From Halichoerus grypus (taxonomy: Eukaryota > Chordata > Mammalia > Carnivora > Phocidae), in assembly GCF_964656455.1 (NCBI RefSeq), contig NC_135717.1, forward strand, positions 4,526,001-4,590,000: 64,000 nt of DNA, written 5' to 3'. This document shows, in pieces, positions 10,252 through 23,145 of the stretch. How positions within the stretch are numbered: position 1 is the first letter of the stretch; every line of letters starts with the position of its first letter. The notes under the pieces were generated by a model. That model was not told the origin of the DNA. It searched no databases and worked only from the letters and a program-made list of their open reading frames with translations. The translations under genes and the position numbers were made by a program.

Positions 10252-10446
10252 TTTATTTTATTTTTTAAAGATTTTATTTATTTGACAGAGACACAGCGAG
10301 AGAGGGAACACAAGCAGGGGGAGTGGGAGAGGGAGAAGCAGGCTTCCCGCGGAGCAGGGAGCCCGATGCGGGGCTCGATCCCAGGACCCTGGGATCATGA
10401 CCTGAGTTAAAGGCAGACGCTTAACGACTGAGCCACCCCGGCGCCC
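10252..10446 (-). mobile_element. Can-SINE, near consensus
   Basis: AAAGATTTTATTTATTTGAC start and GAGCCACCCCGGCGCCCC end. Flanked by AATCCAGGATT duplications. Confidence 0.94.
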
Positions 10447-10539
10447 CAATCCAGGATTTTAAAACACTGTTCAGACTAAGCAGAACATACCTGCAGGACA
10501 GATTTAGCCCAAGGGCCCAGTTTGCATTGTTACTGTTCT

Positions 10540-10830
10540 ATTGCTCAACATTTAAGTTCATTTCAGTTTTTGCTATTACAAACAATGCTGCAGTGGAAAT
10601 ACCTAAATGAGGTTCATTACACACAAGTAGGTGTATTTTTCTAGGGCAGCCACATGACGTAGAATTCCCGAGCCAAAGAACATATAGGCATTTTAATTTT
10701 AATAAGTACTATTAAATTGTTCTTCAGCCACAAATATCTGAGCGAGTCTGTCTCTCCAAACCCTTGCCAACATTTAATAGATCAGTTCCTTTAGTATTTA
10801 CCATTCTGATGGATGAAATGACATTTTATT
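10540..10830 (-). repeat. L1M-type LINE-1 3' end, antisense
   Basis: Reads GCTATTACAAACAATGCTGC and on to CCAACATTTAATAGATCA, the antisense of the late L1 ORF2/3'UTR region. Confidence 0.65.
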
Positions 10831-10844
10831 TATTTATTTGCTTA

Positions 10845-11140
10845 ACAGACATTTACATAGTGATACCTGTGTTCCAGGTACTGTTCTAAGCACTTAAAAT
10901 TTTTTTAAGTATTTATCATTTAATCTTTATAGGAACTCAGTGAGAGAAGTATTATTATTATTATTATTATTGTTATTATTATTATTATTATACCACTTTT
11001 ATAGATGAGGAAATAGAGGCACAGAGAAGTTATATAATTTTCCTAGGGACATAGAGCTAGAAAGTATTAGAGCCATGATTCAAACTCAGACCACTGGACT
11101 AAGACTCAGTTGGTGTTCTCAATTACTATGCTGGGCTATC
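10845..11140 (-). repeat. MIR, antisense, split by an ATT microsatellite
   Basis: Has GTACTGTTCTAAGCACTT, then a (ATT)n tract at about 10951-10992, then ATAGATGAGGAAATAGAGGC and the AGAGCCATGATTCAAAC block. This is the antisense order of a MIR. Confidence 0.75.
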
Positions 11141-12595
11141 TTAATTACCACTGGCCAGTTCCTAGTGATGAACATCTTATGTGTTTATTGGCCAATTGTC
11201 TTTCCTCTGTTGTGAGTTGCTTACAATTATCCTTTGCCGTTTTTATTTGAGTTGTTTTACCATTTTCTTGCTGCTTTCCAGTACTTACTTACATATTTTA
11301 TGTATTTGTTAAGGTACGGGCTAGCTGCTTCTCTTAGTTTAGGTACCCCCCCCCCAAAAAAAAGCAAACTCCAAGACAAGGATTTGGTATAAGTAGCTTG
11401 TTTTTGGAGATATTCCCAGGAAACAGGGTGAGGGATTGGGAAAGTGAGAGAAGAGTAGAAAGCCAAGAAAGCAGATGTTGATGAGTAGAGGTGGCCGTTT
11501 GGGGCTCAGTCCCACCAGGGATCCTCTGAGAGGTTCCACAGACTATGCCTCAGAATTGTTCCACTGAGAGACAAAGCAGCAGGGGTCTTCGCCCAACCAC
11601 TCCTGGGGCAGTAACTCCCTGGTCTTTCTGGCCTGCCCACACAGAGGCCAGCCCAGCCCCAAGCGGAGAACCCTCTCAGGCAGAGTCAGGAAACCATCAG
11701 CATGTACAGGTGACCTCTCCGGTGGGCTGTGGGGATATAGGCAGAACACCTACCATGTCTGTATGCTGTTGTAACAGAGAGATCCCCAAACATGATGGCT
11801 TTGATAGGAAAGAAGTCTATAGTCCAGAGGTAGTTGCAGTCCAGCAGCGGTAGGCAGTTCTGTTCCAGGAGATCCACAAGATCACATGAGGACCCAGATT
11901 CTTCCTATCTTGTTCTCCACCACTAGGCACAAATTCCCAAACTTTCTCTGTACACAGCACCCTTAAGTGTCTTAGAAATTTTTTCACAGCTCCTCAGCCA
12001 AAAGAATAACAATCCCTTCTATTAAATAAGGAGCTCTAAACAGTTTCATAAATATTTATGCCCTAGCAACTTAGCACCCCTGGCACAATTTATCAAACTT
12101 TAAAATCAGATTGGAAACAACATTCTCATTTCTTGCTCAACCTAGATATTCCTAGTGGCAATTGCTTCCTAAATCCATCCTCTCAAAGATGTGCTGTCAG
12201 GAATTTAGTGATCTCACGTTGAAAATGTGAACTAGTTCAAGCTATCATGCTATGTACGACACAGATGTAGCTTCATTTCCTCAAACTGTTAAGATATCCC
12301 ACTGCTCCCCTCTGAGTTCTCTGCAGTGCACCCAGGCACTTTGTGCACAGTTTGGAGTTACAACACTAGGATGGTATCCTTCCCCCAAGGTCAACACCTT
12401 CGAGCCGCTGAGAAAGCGGAAAGAAGGAAAGGAAAGAAAGGCTGTTTACCCTTGAAAATGGAACTTGTAGGTTGTACTTAGCTTTTCCTGCTCAGATCCC
12501 ACCTGCAGGACCTTAGTCACATGGCCAAAGGGGAGCCGGGAAATGTAGCCTCTGGCTGTGTTGCCCTGTGTGCAGCTAACACTTGGTAGGTTGTT
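11141..12595. other. Intergenic, no gene or named repeat
   Basis: Mostly unassigned sequence. Open frames on both strands between 11540 and 11880 overlap each other and have no family resemblance. A short poly-C/poly-A run lies at about 11347-11364. Confidence 0.4.
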
Positions 12596-12925
12596 ATTAC
12601 TAAAAGATAGAAATAGATATTCTCTATCACATTCTGAATATTAATCCTTTGTCTCTGACATGAATTCCAGATATTTTCTTCTATACATTACGTATCTGTT
12701 AACTTGGCTCATGGTGTCTTTGTCATACAGAGATTTTAAATTCTGAAATACATTTATCAGCCTTTTCTTTTGTGGCTTTTAAAAAAATCTTACTTAAAAA
12801 GGTATTCTTTACCCCAAAATTACACACACAGATACACACAAATTCACAAATATATTCTCCAATATTTTCTTCTAGTTGATTTATACTTTTATCTTTAATT
12901 CATCTGGAATTTCTCCCTGTGATGG
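12596..12925 (-). repeat. LINE-1 fragment, antisense
   Basis: AATCCTTTGTCTCTGACATG and ATTTTCTTCTATACATTACG are antisense L1 3'-region words. AT-rich and diverged. Confidence 0.5.
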
Positions 12926-12946
12926 CTGAGATCATTTCAGAAGGTG

Positions 12947-13156
12947 TGGGGCACCTGGGTGGCTCAGTCATCGGGCGTCTGCCTTCGGCTCAGGTCATGA
13001 TCCCAGGGTCCTGGGATCAAGCCCCGCATCGGGCTCCCTGCTCAGCGTGAAGCCTGCTTCTCCCTCCCCCACTCCCCCTGCTTGTGTTCCTGCTCTCGCT
13101 ATGTCTCTCTCTGTCAAATAAATAAATAAAATATTTTTTAAAAATAAAAAATAAAG
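12947..13156 (+). mobile_element. Can-SINE, near consensus
   Basis: Head GGGGCACCTGGGTGGCTCAG and the CCCCTGCTTGTGTTCCTGCT middle, with an AATAAATAAATAAAATATT tail. Confidence 0.93.
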
Positions 13157-13724
13157 AAGGGAAGGGGGACACTTAAAGTATGTAGCCAAGGCATGATGTA
13201 TTTATCAAATTCTCAACTGCCTTCTAACTCACATCCCAGCTTGTCATGACTCTCTTGTGCACATACATGGTTCAATGGACACTGAGGTTTCCTACTCAAC
13301 ATGTAAGCCACACACCTCCTTACTGTGCTCTTAGGGTAGGATTGAACTACCCCCAGCTCTAGGGGTGGGACTTAATTGGTATCAGCCAATCAGGATAATC
13401 CTGTCCTTCCTTATCACAATAATTTTTCAAAACAAAAGCCAGCCTCTGAAATGCGAGGGACCCAGTTAGAATGAAGCTAGGATTCCCGTTCAATGGTGCC
13501 TCCTCTCCTCTAGATTGAATAAAGATATTAAAGAGGAAGCCTGTAACTTAACTTCTCTTATCTTGGGACTAGGAGGAAAGCCAGTCCAAGGATGAAGTCT
13601 ACGCACTGGGGAGGGCAGACCTGAGAGGGGCACACAGAAATGAAGTCAGAGCCCTGAGCAAACTGTACCTGAAGCTCACACCACCTCTGGACTTCACAGG
13701 TGAGCCAAAAGTCCCCTTTATTTT
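13157..13724. other. Intergenic, possible LTR-type 3' end
   Basis: No gene. The words CACCACCTCTGGACTTCAC followed by GTGAGCCAAAAGTCCCC look like the end of an old retroelement, but the family was not identified. Confidence 0.3.
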
Positions 13725-13876
13725 CTTTAAGATTTTATTTATTTATTTTAGAGAGAGAACGAGCAGGAGGTGGGGTAGTGGAGAGGGGGAGAGAGAATCC
13801 CAAGCAGACTCTGCCAAGGCACCTGAGCTGAAATCAAGAGTTGGATGCTTAACTGACTGAGCCACCCAGGCACGCC
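13725..13876 (-). mobile_element. Can-SINE with internal deletion
   Basis: TTAAGATTTTATTTATTTAT to GAGCCACCCAGGCACGCC, with the B-box region missing (CTCTGCCAAGGCACCTGAGC). Flanked by AGTCCCCTTTATTTT duplications. Confidence 0.9.
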
Positions 13877-13989
13877 AGTCCCCTTTATTTTTTAAAACCA
13901 TGTGGAGTTACATCTTCTGTAACTTGCAACTTAAAATATCCTAATCCTAACAGAAATATGTAGTCACTCAGCTCTTCTTCCCCCACCTT

Positions 13990-14505
13990 ATGTTTTTCTT
14001 TTTAAACTCCTTTTACACTTTATAGAAATATATAAATAACAGCAAAGGAAAAGGCTATATTTTGCTATCTTAAGTGCTACTTTATTACTGTGCATTTCTA
14101 TAAACACATAAAAACATGAATTTTATGTATTCATTTAAATGGTTTACATAGATATAATCGTAGCATCTAGACAATTTTTGAGTTTTGCTCCTTTTAGTTT
14201 GTCGTAAGTGCTTTTCCTCTATCTAGTTTTAACCATTATCCAGGGATGCAATATAATGAACTCAATATTACTGTTGGACATTTGTATGATTTCCTACTTT
14301 TTAGTACTATAGATAGTTTTGCAAGTAACATATTCAGAGCTTTTAGTTTTTTTTTTCAGTTGAATTACTTTCTCAGGATAAATCTCTTGGTGGTTTGTCA
14401 GTTCCTGAAATTCATGTGTTTCCGGCATTTTACTCCTCCCCTCTGTTCTTCAAAACCTCCAAGCATGAACCTTGACACTTACATTTTATAAATAGCATAG
14501 AAGAA
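13990..14505 (-). repeat. LINE-1 3' region, antisense, old
   Basis: AT-rich sequence with antisense L1 words (CCTACTTTTTAGTACTATAG, TTTGCAAGTAACATATTCAG). The boundaries are approximate. Confidence 0.45.
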
Positions 14506-14861
14506 AACCCTACTTAAGCCTAAGATCAAACACTGAATTCAAAAGTGATAGGAAGGATGGTATCTCCTGGGAAACTCGTGGCAAAGAATCTCTCCTTGGA
14601 GCGTCCCTAAACCCTCCCGTCAGCCCCTGAAACTGGACCTGTGCTATCAGCTTTTTACCTGCTGCAAGATCGGTTGACAGGATCAACCACCTTTTATACC
14701 ATGATCTCCTGTCCCCAAGGGAATGACTGAGGCTCTATAAGGAAATGGGATACAGGACTTCATAGCTTCCCTTGCAACGAACAGCCCAGGAGGCTTGTTT
14801 ACAATCCGTGATTTATTGGTCAGGAGGAGTTTTACAATGGAGGAAGAAAGAAGAACAGTTA

Positions 14862-15054
14862 TTTTTTTTTTTTTAAGATTTTATTTTATTTATTTGACAG
14901 AGAGCAAGAGAGGGAACACAAGCAGGGGGAGTGGGAGAGGGAGAAGCAGGCCTCCCGCTGAGCAGGGAGCCCGATGTGGGGCTCAATCCCAGGACCCTGG
15001 GATCATGACCCGAGCCGAAGGCAGACACTTAACGACTGAGCCACCCAGGTGCCC
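14862..15054 (-). mobile_element. Can-SINE
   Basis: Near-consensus antisense copy. AAGAAGAACA is duplicated on both sides. Confidence 0.93.
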
Positions 15055-15070
15055 CAAGAAGAACACAAGT

Positions 15071-15293
15071 TTATTTATTTATTTATTTTTATTTTAAAGA
15101 TTTTTATTTATTTATTTATAAATAAAAGAGAGAGAGAATGAGATAGAGAGAGCATGAGAGGGGGGAGGGTCAGAGGGAGAAGCAGACTCCCTGCTGAGCA
15201 GGGAGCCCGATGCGGGACTCGATCCTGGGACTCCAGGATCATAACCTGGGCCGAAGGCAGTCGCCTAACCGACTGAGCCACCCGGGCGCCCTG
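15071..15293 (-). mobile_element. Can-SINE, second of a head-to-tail pair
   Basis: Same orientation, only 16 bases from the previous copy. The duplication AACACAAGT lies on both sides. The middle (GGGGGAGGGTCAGAGGGAGA) belongs to the other SINE subtype, so the two copies are independent insertions. Confidence 0.93.
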
Positions 15294-16439
15294 TAACACA
15301 AGTATTTTTGTTGGAAGGCAAGGATCAAGTCTGTATTTGCTTACTATTGTATCAGTAGCAACTATTTTAGTGCCTAGCTCATAATAGATGCTCAATAAAA
15401 ATATGTTGCATGAATGCAAGGAAAAGGATGAAATCTACCCAGAGGAAATCGATATCCTGGACATCACCAAGACACGGAGTCCTCCGGCCAGCCCCTGGGG
15501 CTGTGTGTTGCACCATTGGCCAGCTTGGAGCACAATGTAGCTTATACTTTGGAATTTCCACTTGGCCGTTACTGCCTTGATTACTGCCCCTTAAAGCAAC
15601 TGTGTTCAGCTACCAGGTTAAAGGGGGTTGTCAGGACAGAACCTCCATTTCCTGATCACTTCTGAGCTGGTCTTGACCTGGTACACTGCTCAGCTCTCCT
15701 CACCCAAATGCTCTGTTACTCCGGTCACCAATACTGCAATTCACCATCAGTTGTGGTATCTCTCGAATGAGGGGATAAGCATACATATACTCAAAAATTA
15801 TCTCTTGTTTATCTAAAATTCAAATTTAACTGGGTGTCTTGTATTTTTATTTGCTAAATCTGGAGATCCCATCTTCAGCCACCATCTTAATGCCTCTCAA
15901 TTGAGATTCTAGTTTTCTGTCTTGGTTGAGACCAAGAATTAGTCTCACAATTGGAGTCTGGCCATCCCTCGGCTAGCAGTGCTGAGCAAAAGGAGCATCC
16001 AGCCCTGGACATTGAGTTGGGGCTGAATTGTCTCAGGACAACCACTGAGACATTTTCAGAAAAGAGAAGCCACCTGACAACCTGGAGAAAAGGCAGACAA
16101 GCAAGAAATTACAGGTGGGCTGATGGAGGATGGCCCCTCCATATAAAATACACATTTTGTGCTCCACTCGTTTATTTGTAAGCCACACAGAAAGAGGGTA
16201 GAGAAGGACAAGGGACAATATTGTGAATGCTTTCTCAGAGCTGTGGGGAAGAAATGAATGGCACTTCGTGGTAATGAGGCAGGGAAACTGGAAAAAAACT
16301 GCTTTTTTGCTCCTTTTCCTGCTCCTATTCTTGCTAGGAGCTGCACTCCTGTCCTACACATGGCTTACAGTACCGATGATATATGTCCTTCTTATAAAGG
16401 TCAAGGAGTTAATTTATTCCTTTGGAGTCTTCCAGCACA
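15294..16439. other. Intergenic, unassigned, possibly ERV-flanking
   Basis: No gene recognised. A TATA-like CCATATAAAATACAC lies at about 16139. The small open frame at 16223-16447 has a hydrophobic leucine-rich stretch but matches nothing I know. Confidence 0.35.
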
Positions 16440-16856
16440 ACAGATAACACCTATGAAGTGACCGGGTGAGGTCATTCTGTACATTTTCCAAGACTGCTGA
16501 CTGCAGACCCCTGGACACCAAGACCCCTAGCTCCAGGGCACAAGTGACTTATAGAGGACACTGGAGCACTCCTCCTTGTTTTGACCTGTTCCTGGATGCC
16601 TGAGAGGACACATATGCCAGACCACCACGCTCAGTAAAAACCCCAGGCTGCAAGTAAAGATGAGACTCATGTTCCTTTTCCATTCCAAGTGTCCAAGACA
16701 CTCTGTCTGTATGTGCTCTCTCTGTAACTTCAATAAACTCTGCTCTCACTTCCTCCTGGCTTGCATTTGATTTCTATCCTGCACAAAGCCAAGGACTCTC
16801 TTGGCTGGTCCTGCGGGACCCCCTCTGGGTCCTCGGATCCAGCCTGCCTACATCAG
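16440..16856 (+). repeat. Probable solo LTR of a class I endogenous retrovirus
   Basis: The 3' half has LTR features in order: AATAAA at 16732-16737 within CTTCAATAAACTCTGCTCTC, a GGACTCTCTTGGCTGG block, GGGACCCCCTCTGGGTCC, and an end in CCTACATCA. The left boundary is a guess and no internal viral genes are recognised beside it. Confidence 0.5.
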
Positions 16857-16971
16857 TTAGTGTCCCAGAGTCACTCTGGACACTAAGTGAATTGGGACTG
16901 ACACTGGACTCTGTGAGGCACAGACATGAGTGTCATTCCAGGAGGAGATTCAGAATGAGAATATTAGATGG

Positions 16972-17215
16972 GAAGTCGTGTAGGCGTTAAGAGTATGAGC
17001 TCTCAGGAATCAGGCTTCCTGAATTTCAGTCCAGGATCCATCTCTTCTAGCTGTGTGGTTTTAGGCTAGTTACTTAACCTCTCTGAGCCTCAATTTCCTC
17101 ATCACGTAACAGAATCTACCTCAAAGGGTTGTCATGAAGATTAAATGAGACAAGGCAGGCCTGTAAAACGCATTGGATCAATTTTGGCCACTAGTATTAT
17201 AGTTAACAAATAGGA
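16972..17215 (+). repeat. MIR, sense
   Basis: Typical core: AAGAGTATGAGCTCTCAGGA, then TACTTAACCTCTCTGAGCCT and GTTGTCATGAAGATTAAATG. Confidence 0.85.
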
Positions 17216-19929
17216 CCCATACAGAAGAACAAAGGGGGAAGTATTTCTGGCACAAGAGGTTTGAGGTATCAAAGTTCTTTATGTTGCAAGTAATAGTAAG
17301 CCCACCTCAAACTGGATCAAATGACAAAGGAGACTTCCTGGCCTCTGCCACTGTCATGTTCAGAGATGAGGCAGGCTTCAGAAATGGTTTGAATCAGCAG
17401 CTCAATGGCATCATCAAAGACAAAGGTTCTTTTTGTTCCTCACTCTGCCACCCAAGTATCAGCCTCATTCCCCAGACCAGCTTTCCTCCTGGTGGTGGGA
17501 TGGCTGCCAGCCACCCCTGGGGCTTCATGCTTCCACGATCACTTCCAATGAGAGGGGAATGGGGAGGTTTGCCCTGGCATTCCCAGTAGGAGTGCTGAAA
17601 TTCACTCTGTCCGACCTGAGTCACGGGCTCCCTCCTGAACCAATGACAGGGCCAGGGGAACAGAATGCACCATTTAGTGAGTTAAATGAGGCCCTCCTGC
17701 CAAAGCTTCGAGGGGGATCAGTTTCTCCCAAACTAGGAGCTGCTGCTCAGGGGAGAGGAAGATTCCAGATGCAGACCTGGTAATCCTAGAAAGGGGCATG
17801 GATGCTGGGTAGGCACTCAGTACGTGGGCATCTAATAAGTTGTTGTATCTGGAATGATAGGAATATGTCAAAAGTGCCCCCCCAAACTAGATGAAGCCCA
17901 GAATGAATGAAAAGTGCCACTGTGAAAACACGAGCTGCTTAGTACATGGCAGGAGTGTGTGGTGGGTGTCCTTCGTTTCCAGAAGAAAGGCAAATCTATT
18001 AATAAAATTCCTTCCTGGCAGCTGCTCCTGGTGTAGAGTCAAGGAAATGTATATTCAAAGGAAGGGGGAGGAAATTTTAGCCACAAAAGCTGCAGTCCCT
18101 AGTGCTGCAAGGTCACCCAGAACGGATGCAGTTCCTTAGGATGAGCAAAAAGGTGTAAAGAGAGAAGAGGCAGAGGCTCTCCAATATCACGGGCCCGAAG
18201 CAAAGGAGGAGCTGGCAAAGAAGACCAAGTTAGGGCGGCCAACCCACCTTGAGAATGAGGAAAGAGGGCCACCAGGGAAGCCAAATAGAGGAAGTGTTTG
18301 CTAATCTCTTCAGGGAGGCTGGAACAGGGGAGGCCCCAGGAGGGGCCTGGAATGAGCATGCCACAGGCTCCACGAAATGTCCCCGGAGAACCCCTCATCC
18401 TATCATCAGCACTGACAGTGAACCGGCCCACCAGCTTCTGATGGTTCCTCTGGGTCAGCGACCCACCAGGGCAACTCATCTTCAGAGCCCAATACAGATG
18501 GCGCATCAGCGACCAGGAGCTCCAGAATTAGCAGCGTCAGTAGCCCACAAAGTCTGCAGCCTGGGGCAGGGGGACCCCTGAGCCTGCAGTGGCAGAAGCG
18601 GTTCTGAACACTAGTCCGAAGCAAGGGGACCGGGGGGGAGGCGTCTGGGATACGCAGTTTGTCGCACTAACAGTGAGGTGGTTTGTCACAGCAGCTGGCA
18701 TTAATCCCCCTGGCTCTGATGGTGCTCCCCAAGAGTGGGGTGGGGCCCCAAGAGGGGAGCTTGCGCAGCTGAGAGGAGTTCACACTGTGCTGAATGCAAC
18801 CTTCTTTGTTTTCCCATAACTGGACTTAGCTTGGCTCCAGTGAGCCAGGTTCCAGTGGGGCAGTGAGTCTGCTCCTCCAAGCCTCCCTCGTGAGTCTCCC
18901 CTCCTTGCCCACCGCTCAGACCCTTCTTTGGGTATGCAAGAGCCTCTTAGTCCCAGTGCAAGCAGTCCCACTCTCTGGTTTATAGTGCAAACCATAAGCT
19001 TTTGCAATAATATTTTTTCCTTTCCAAAATCCCCAACTTGACACCAGAAAACTAGTTTGACTTTCGGACATTTGTCTTTTCAAAAGACAGACTGAAGTCT
19101 ACATAGGAGGTTGAAAAATAGAAAGGTGGCTCTTTCAGGGCTCGATCTCTGCCCTCCCCACCTGCCCTTTCACAACTCCCTTCCCCCACCAAGGACGTTG
19201 ATGATGGGGGAAGAGCCGTGGATAAAAGGAATGAGAAGAGCAACTTCTCAATATCACAAACTATTTGCCACCCCATTTATTTACATCTCCCTGTTGTATT
19301 CCAGGCAGGACTGGAGCTGGTTTACACACAAAACAAGATAAAATAACTTTAATGTGACCAGAGGGAAAACAGTACAAAAGGGAAATGAGCATAAGAAAGA
19401 TGAGGTGCTCCGAGGGCTGATCTCACTTCTGTCGTGGAAACAGGGTGCTGGGAGGGGCTCCCGCTAGCACGTGGCTCACAGACCAGCTCTGCATTGCAAC
19501 TTCAGTCCCAAGACCTGTGCCGAGGGCTGAGCAGAGAGGCCTGTCTGGATCTGGACATGGTGGCTGTTTCATCACCATTGTACTGCTAACACTCCCCATG
19601 GCATGGCCGTGGGATTTACTGTCCCAAAAGCTGCTCTTCATGCCACCCTCCCCTTCGAAGAGTAATCCCAACAAGCCCCCTCCTTAATTCACACCAGACC
19701 CATGGTCAAGAAAACCCCCAACTCTTGCCCTGTTTGTTGCTAAGCCAACTGTCCTCCTGTCCTGTTAGATTGAAATGACTGTCACAATCAACATCCCTGA
19801 CTGTGGGGGCTGAGTCTCCACCCACCGTCTTCCCCAGCATCCCAACATTTGCTGGCCCCGTAGGAAAATTCGTGTCCTTATCTGTGGTAGAGACAACATC
19901 AGGTGTTTGCCACAGTGCCTCCTTTTCCT
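17216..19929. other. Intergenic, no gene or named repeat
   Basis: Moderate-GC sequence with many short overlapping frames on both strands and no recognisable protein. A GGTGGTTTGTCACAGCAGCT word near 18676 looks like the 3' end of an MLT1-type LTR. Confidence 0.4.
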
Positions 19930-20300
19930 GGGCACAGGGGAAGACTATACATCTCAGGCTCTTTTGAAGTTCGTTCTGGGTATTGAAAAAGCGAGCAGAC
20001 GAAATGTAGGTCACTTCTGGACCAGGCCTTTAAAATATTCTTGCATAATCCTCTGGCAATCTCCTCCCCTTCTGCAGGGACTTCTGGAGAAGCGACCGCG
20101 TGTTTAAGATGTCAGAGCAAGACATGGATCAAGAACCCCGTCTCTTTTCCTGGAGGAAGCCCTCACCCCAACCCAGGAGAGCCATCCAAGCCGTGCTGGA
20201 CTGTGATGTAGCTGATAAATGAAATTTTATAGTGTGAAGCCACTGAGATTGGAGAGTGTTTGTTACAGCAGCTAGCATTAATCACCTTAACTAATACACT
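19930..20300 (+). repeat. MLT1-like LTR (MaLR) fragment
   Basis: GTGTGAAGCCACTGAGATTG followed by TGTTTGTTACAGCAGCTAGC is the characteristic 3' end of MLT1 LTRs. The 5' boundary is approximate. Confidence 0.6.
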
Positions 20301-20763
20301 ATCCAAGTTGCTGATGAAAGCCATAACCTGGCCCATGGCAGTCATCAAAATGCCCTCAAAATGCCATTATGTCATTGGTCAACTTCAGTTCTCCTGTCAT
20401 GGGTATGGACAATCATCTGGACCAACCCCTCCATCCCTCCAGCAGGCTGTCACCTACCCCCCTGCCTTTGTCACCTGAGGGCACCGTGCAGATATACTCA
20501 GAGGCTTTGGGTAGTAGGACATGACTGCAAGATATTGATGCCCAGCTTGGACTCTTTCCACTCCGTCCAGAGTGGCTGGATGTGTCAGGAGGACTTGGCA
20601 TGGAGAACGGACACCAGCCAGTTTTAAACTTACGTCTGGGTTTTCTCAGTCAATCCCTTTCTGCCCTCCCTGGCTCTCCTTGGCCGAGGCCACTGACCCA
20701 GCTCTCAACACATCCTGAATGAAAGAATCTTTTAGCCACACTCATAAAATTTCACTGTGCCAG

Positions 20764-21160
20764 TGCATTAGTTTTCTAGGGCTACCATAATAAAATACCA
20801 CAGACTGGGTAGCTCAAACAATAGAAATGTATTTTCTCTCTGTTCTGGAGGTAGGAAGTCTGGGATCAAGGTTGGGTTGGCAGGGTTGGGTTGGGTTCTC
20901 CTGAGGCTTGTAGATGGCTACCTTCTCACTGTGTCCTCACACAGTCTTTCTCAAGTGAATGTACATCCCTTGGTGTCTCTTTGTGTCCAAATTTCCTCTT
21001 CTCGTAGGGGAAGCAACCATGTTGGGTTAGGCCCTGTCCTAACAGTCTCATTTTTACTCCATCACTCCTTGAAAGGAGATACAGTCCCATTTTGAGGTTC
21101 CGGGGGCTAGAAATTCAACCAATGGACTCGAGGGGACAAATTCAGCCCCTAACAATCAGG
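20764..21160 (+). repeat. Old interspersed repeat, copy 1 of 3
   Basis: The block TTTTCTAGGGCTACCATAAT, ACCACAGACTGGGTAGCTCA, TGTTCTGGAGGTAGGAAGTC to GACAAATTCAGCCCCTAACA is a widespread mammalian repeat. Related copies in the same orientation lie at 33090-33468 and 34878-35224. The family name is not asserted. Confidence 0.7.
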
Positions 21161-21379
21161 ATCCATTCTAAGGTGTTCACGGTCATATTTCTGTGGATTA
21201 TTTAAGGGAGGGGGAGCCTATTCTCATGGAGGAGTCAGATCAACACAGTCTTAACAGAGCACCAGGGTAGGGCTGGATGTTTTCCAGAATTTTCTAGAAG
21301 AAAAAAATTGGGAGGAAATCTATACCACCTTGGGTTTGGTGATGAGTTTCTAGATACAACACCAAAAGCATAATTCCCC

Positions 21380-22340
21380 CCCCCAAATCTAATAAACTGG
21401 ACTTTATTGAATTTAAAAACTCTGCTCTGTGAATAGCACTGTTGAGAGAATGAAAAGTTACCTACTGGGAGAAAATATTTATAAATCACACATCAGGTAA
21501 AGGACTTGTATCCAAAATACACATGTAAAAAAGCCTCTGAAAACTCAACAATTACAAGCAAAAATTTTAATAGACAAAATATCTGAATAGGTACCTCACC
21601 AAAGAAGATGCACAAGGAGCAAATAAGCATATGAGAAGATGCTCAACATCATTTAACATTTGGAAAAAAAAAAACAATGCAAACATCAGTGAGATACCAC
21701 TACATACACACTAAAATCCCAAATAACCTTTACAACACCAGTTGCCTACAAGGATGGTGGAGCAACAGGAACTCTCATTCGTTGCTGGCAGGATGCAAAA
21801 TGGTGCAGCCACTTTGGAAGCAGTTTGAGAGTTTGAGGAAGCTAAACTTTGTCTTACCATGATACAACAATTTTACTATATATTTACCCAACTGATTGGA
21901 AAGTTAGGTCTGCACTAAAACCTGTCTGCAATTTATTCGTGATTGCCCAAGACTGGAAGCAACCAAGAGGTCCTTTAATAGGTGAATGGATAAAGAAATT
22001 GTGGTACATCCATACAATGGAATGATACTAAAAAAAAAAAAAAAAAAAGGAATGAGCTATCAAGACACAAAAACAAGGATGGATATTGCTAAGTGAAAAA
22101 AAGCCAGTGTGAAAGGCTACGTATTGTATGATTCCATTTATGTGACAATCAGGAAAAGGCAAAACTATAGAGATAGCAAAGAGATCGGTGGTTGCCAGAG
22201 GATGGGGAGCAGGGGGGTTGAGTGGATAAAGCACAGGAGCTAGTCTAGGGCAGTGACACGGTAATGGCAGATACATGCAATCACACACGTGTCAGAATCC
22301 ATGGGCAGTTATGGCACAAAGAGTCACCCTCAATGCATGC
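21380..22340 (+). repeat. LINE-1 ORF2 end and 3'UTR, sense
   Basis: TACAAGGATGGTGGAGCAAC, GAATGGATAAAGAAATTGTG, CCATACAATGGAATGATACT and GGTGGTTGCCAGAGGATGGG follow the sense order of an L1 3' end. A 19-A run lies at about 22031-22048. Confidence 0.75.
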
Positions 22341-22713
22341 AAATTTAAAAATCTGCAAGGAAATTGGGGCATCCCAAGATGAAAGACAGAATGTGACCAA
22401 GAGAATCTAACCGAATTACAAATGTCTAAGGTAAGCTCAGTGAGGGGGATGAGGCAAAAGGGAGCTGACCTGAGTAAATTCAGGAGCGGATGGAGACCAC
22501 ATGGCTAGAGGGGCATGTGTCTGCTTGCCGTCAGCCAGCTGGCGAGAAGCAAGGACATCACAGCAGCAGTGAACAACACATCCCATGCCCAGATCTTAGT
22601 TTCGAATATTATTCCCCCCTCAGGATAAATCAAAGCACATTGGAGAAATGGCTGATTCTAGGGCTGGGATGAGCCTGGACCAACTTGTAATGCCAGTTGT
22701 AAAACACACGTAT

Positions 22714-22739
22714 GCACACACACACACACACACACACAG
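22714..22739. repeat. (CA)n microsatellite
   Basis: About 13 uninterrupted CA units inside the L1 3'UTR. The inverted L1 copy has a (TG)n tract at the matching place. Confidence 0.95.
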
Positions 22740-23145
22740 AGCAATGGAGATTTGCCAAAGGGACATAGGAGTGAACTAAAGGAGACTCCACTTGCCAAAG
22801 ATGGAACACTTTGAGCAACGAAATAAATAACGTAGTACTAGATGATAATCCAAAGTGTAAAATAAATATCTGTGAATCCATACTCGATCATAACTGATCA
22901 AATAAATAGGGGAGAAGAGACATATTTCCCATGCAGAAGGATTCCAAATAATTTATATAGAGCAAAACTCTACCTTCTTAAGTGGGGACTGCACACGGTG
23001 ACTTCCTTCCAATGAGGACAGTATGAGGGGGTGGGGGACAGAGTACTTTATAGTGGAGAAACTGACAAACCCAACCTCAGGCAGGTGATCAAGGTTAACA
23101 GCATGTAAATCAGGGTGATAGCCTGTGCCATTGATATGACGTGAT

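Noticed and set aside
16223..16447. Hydrophobic 74-codon frame next to the LTR as an envelope remnant
   Set aside because: One leucine-rich stretch only and no other viral feature. Not enough to call a viral gene.
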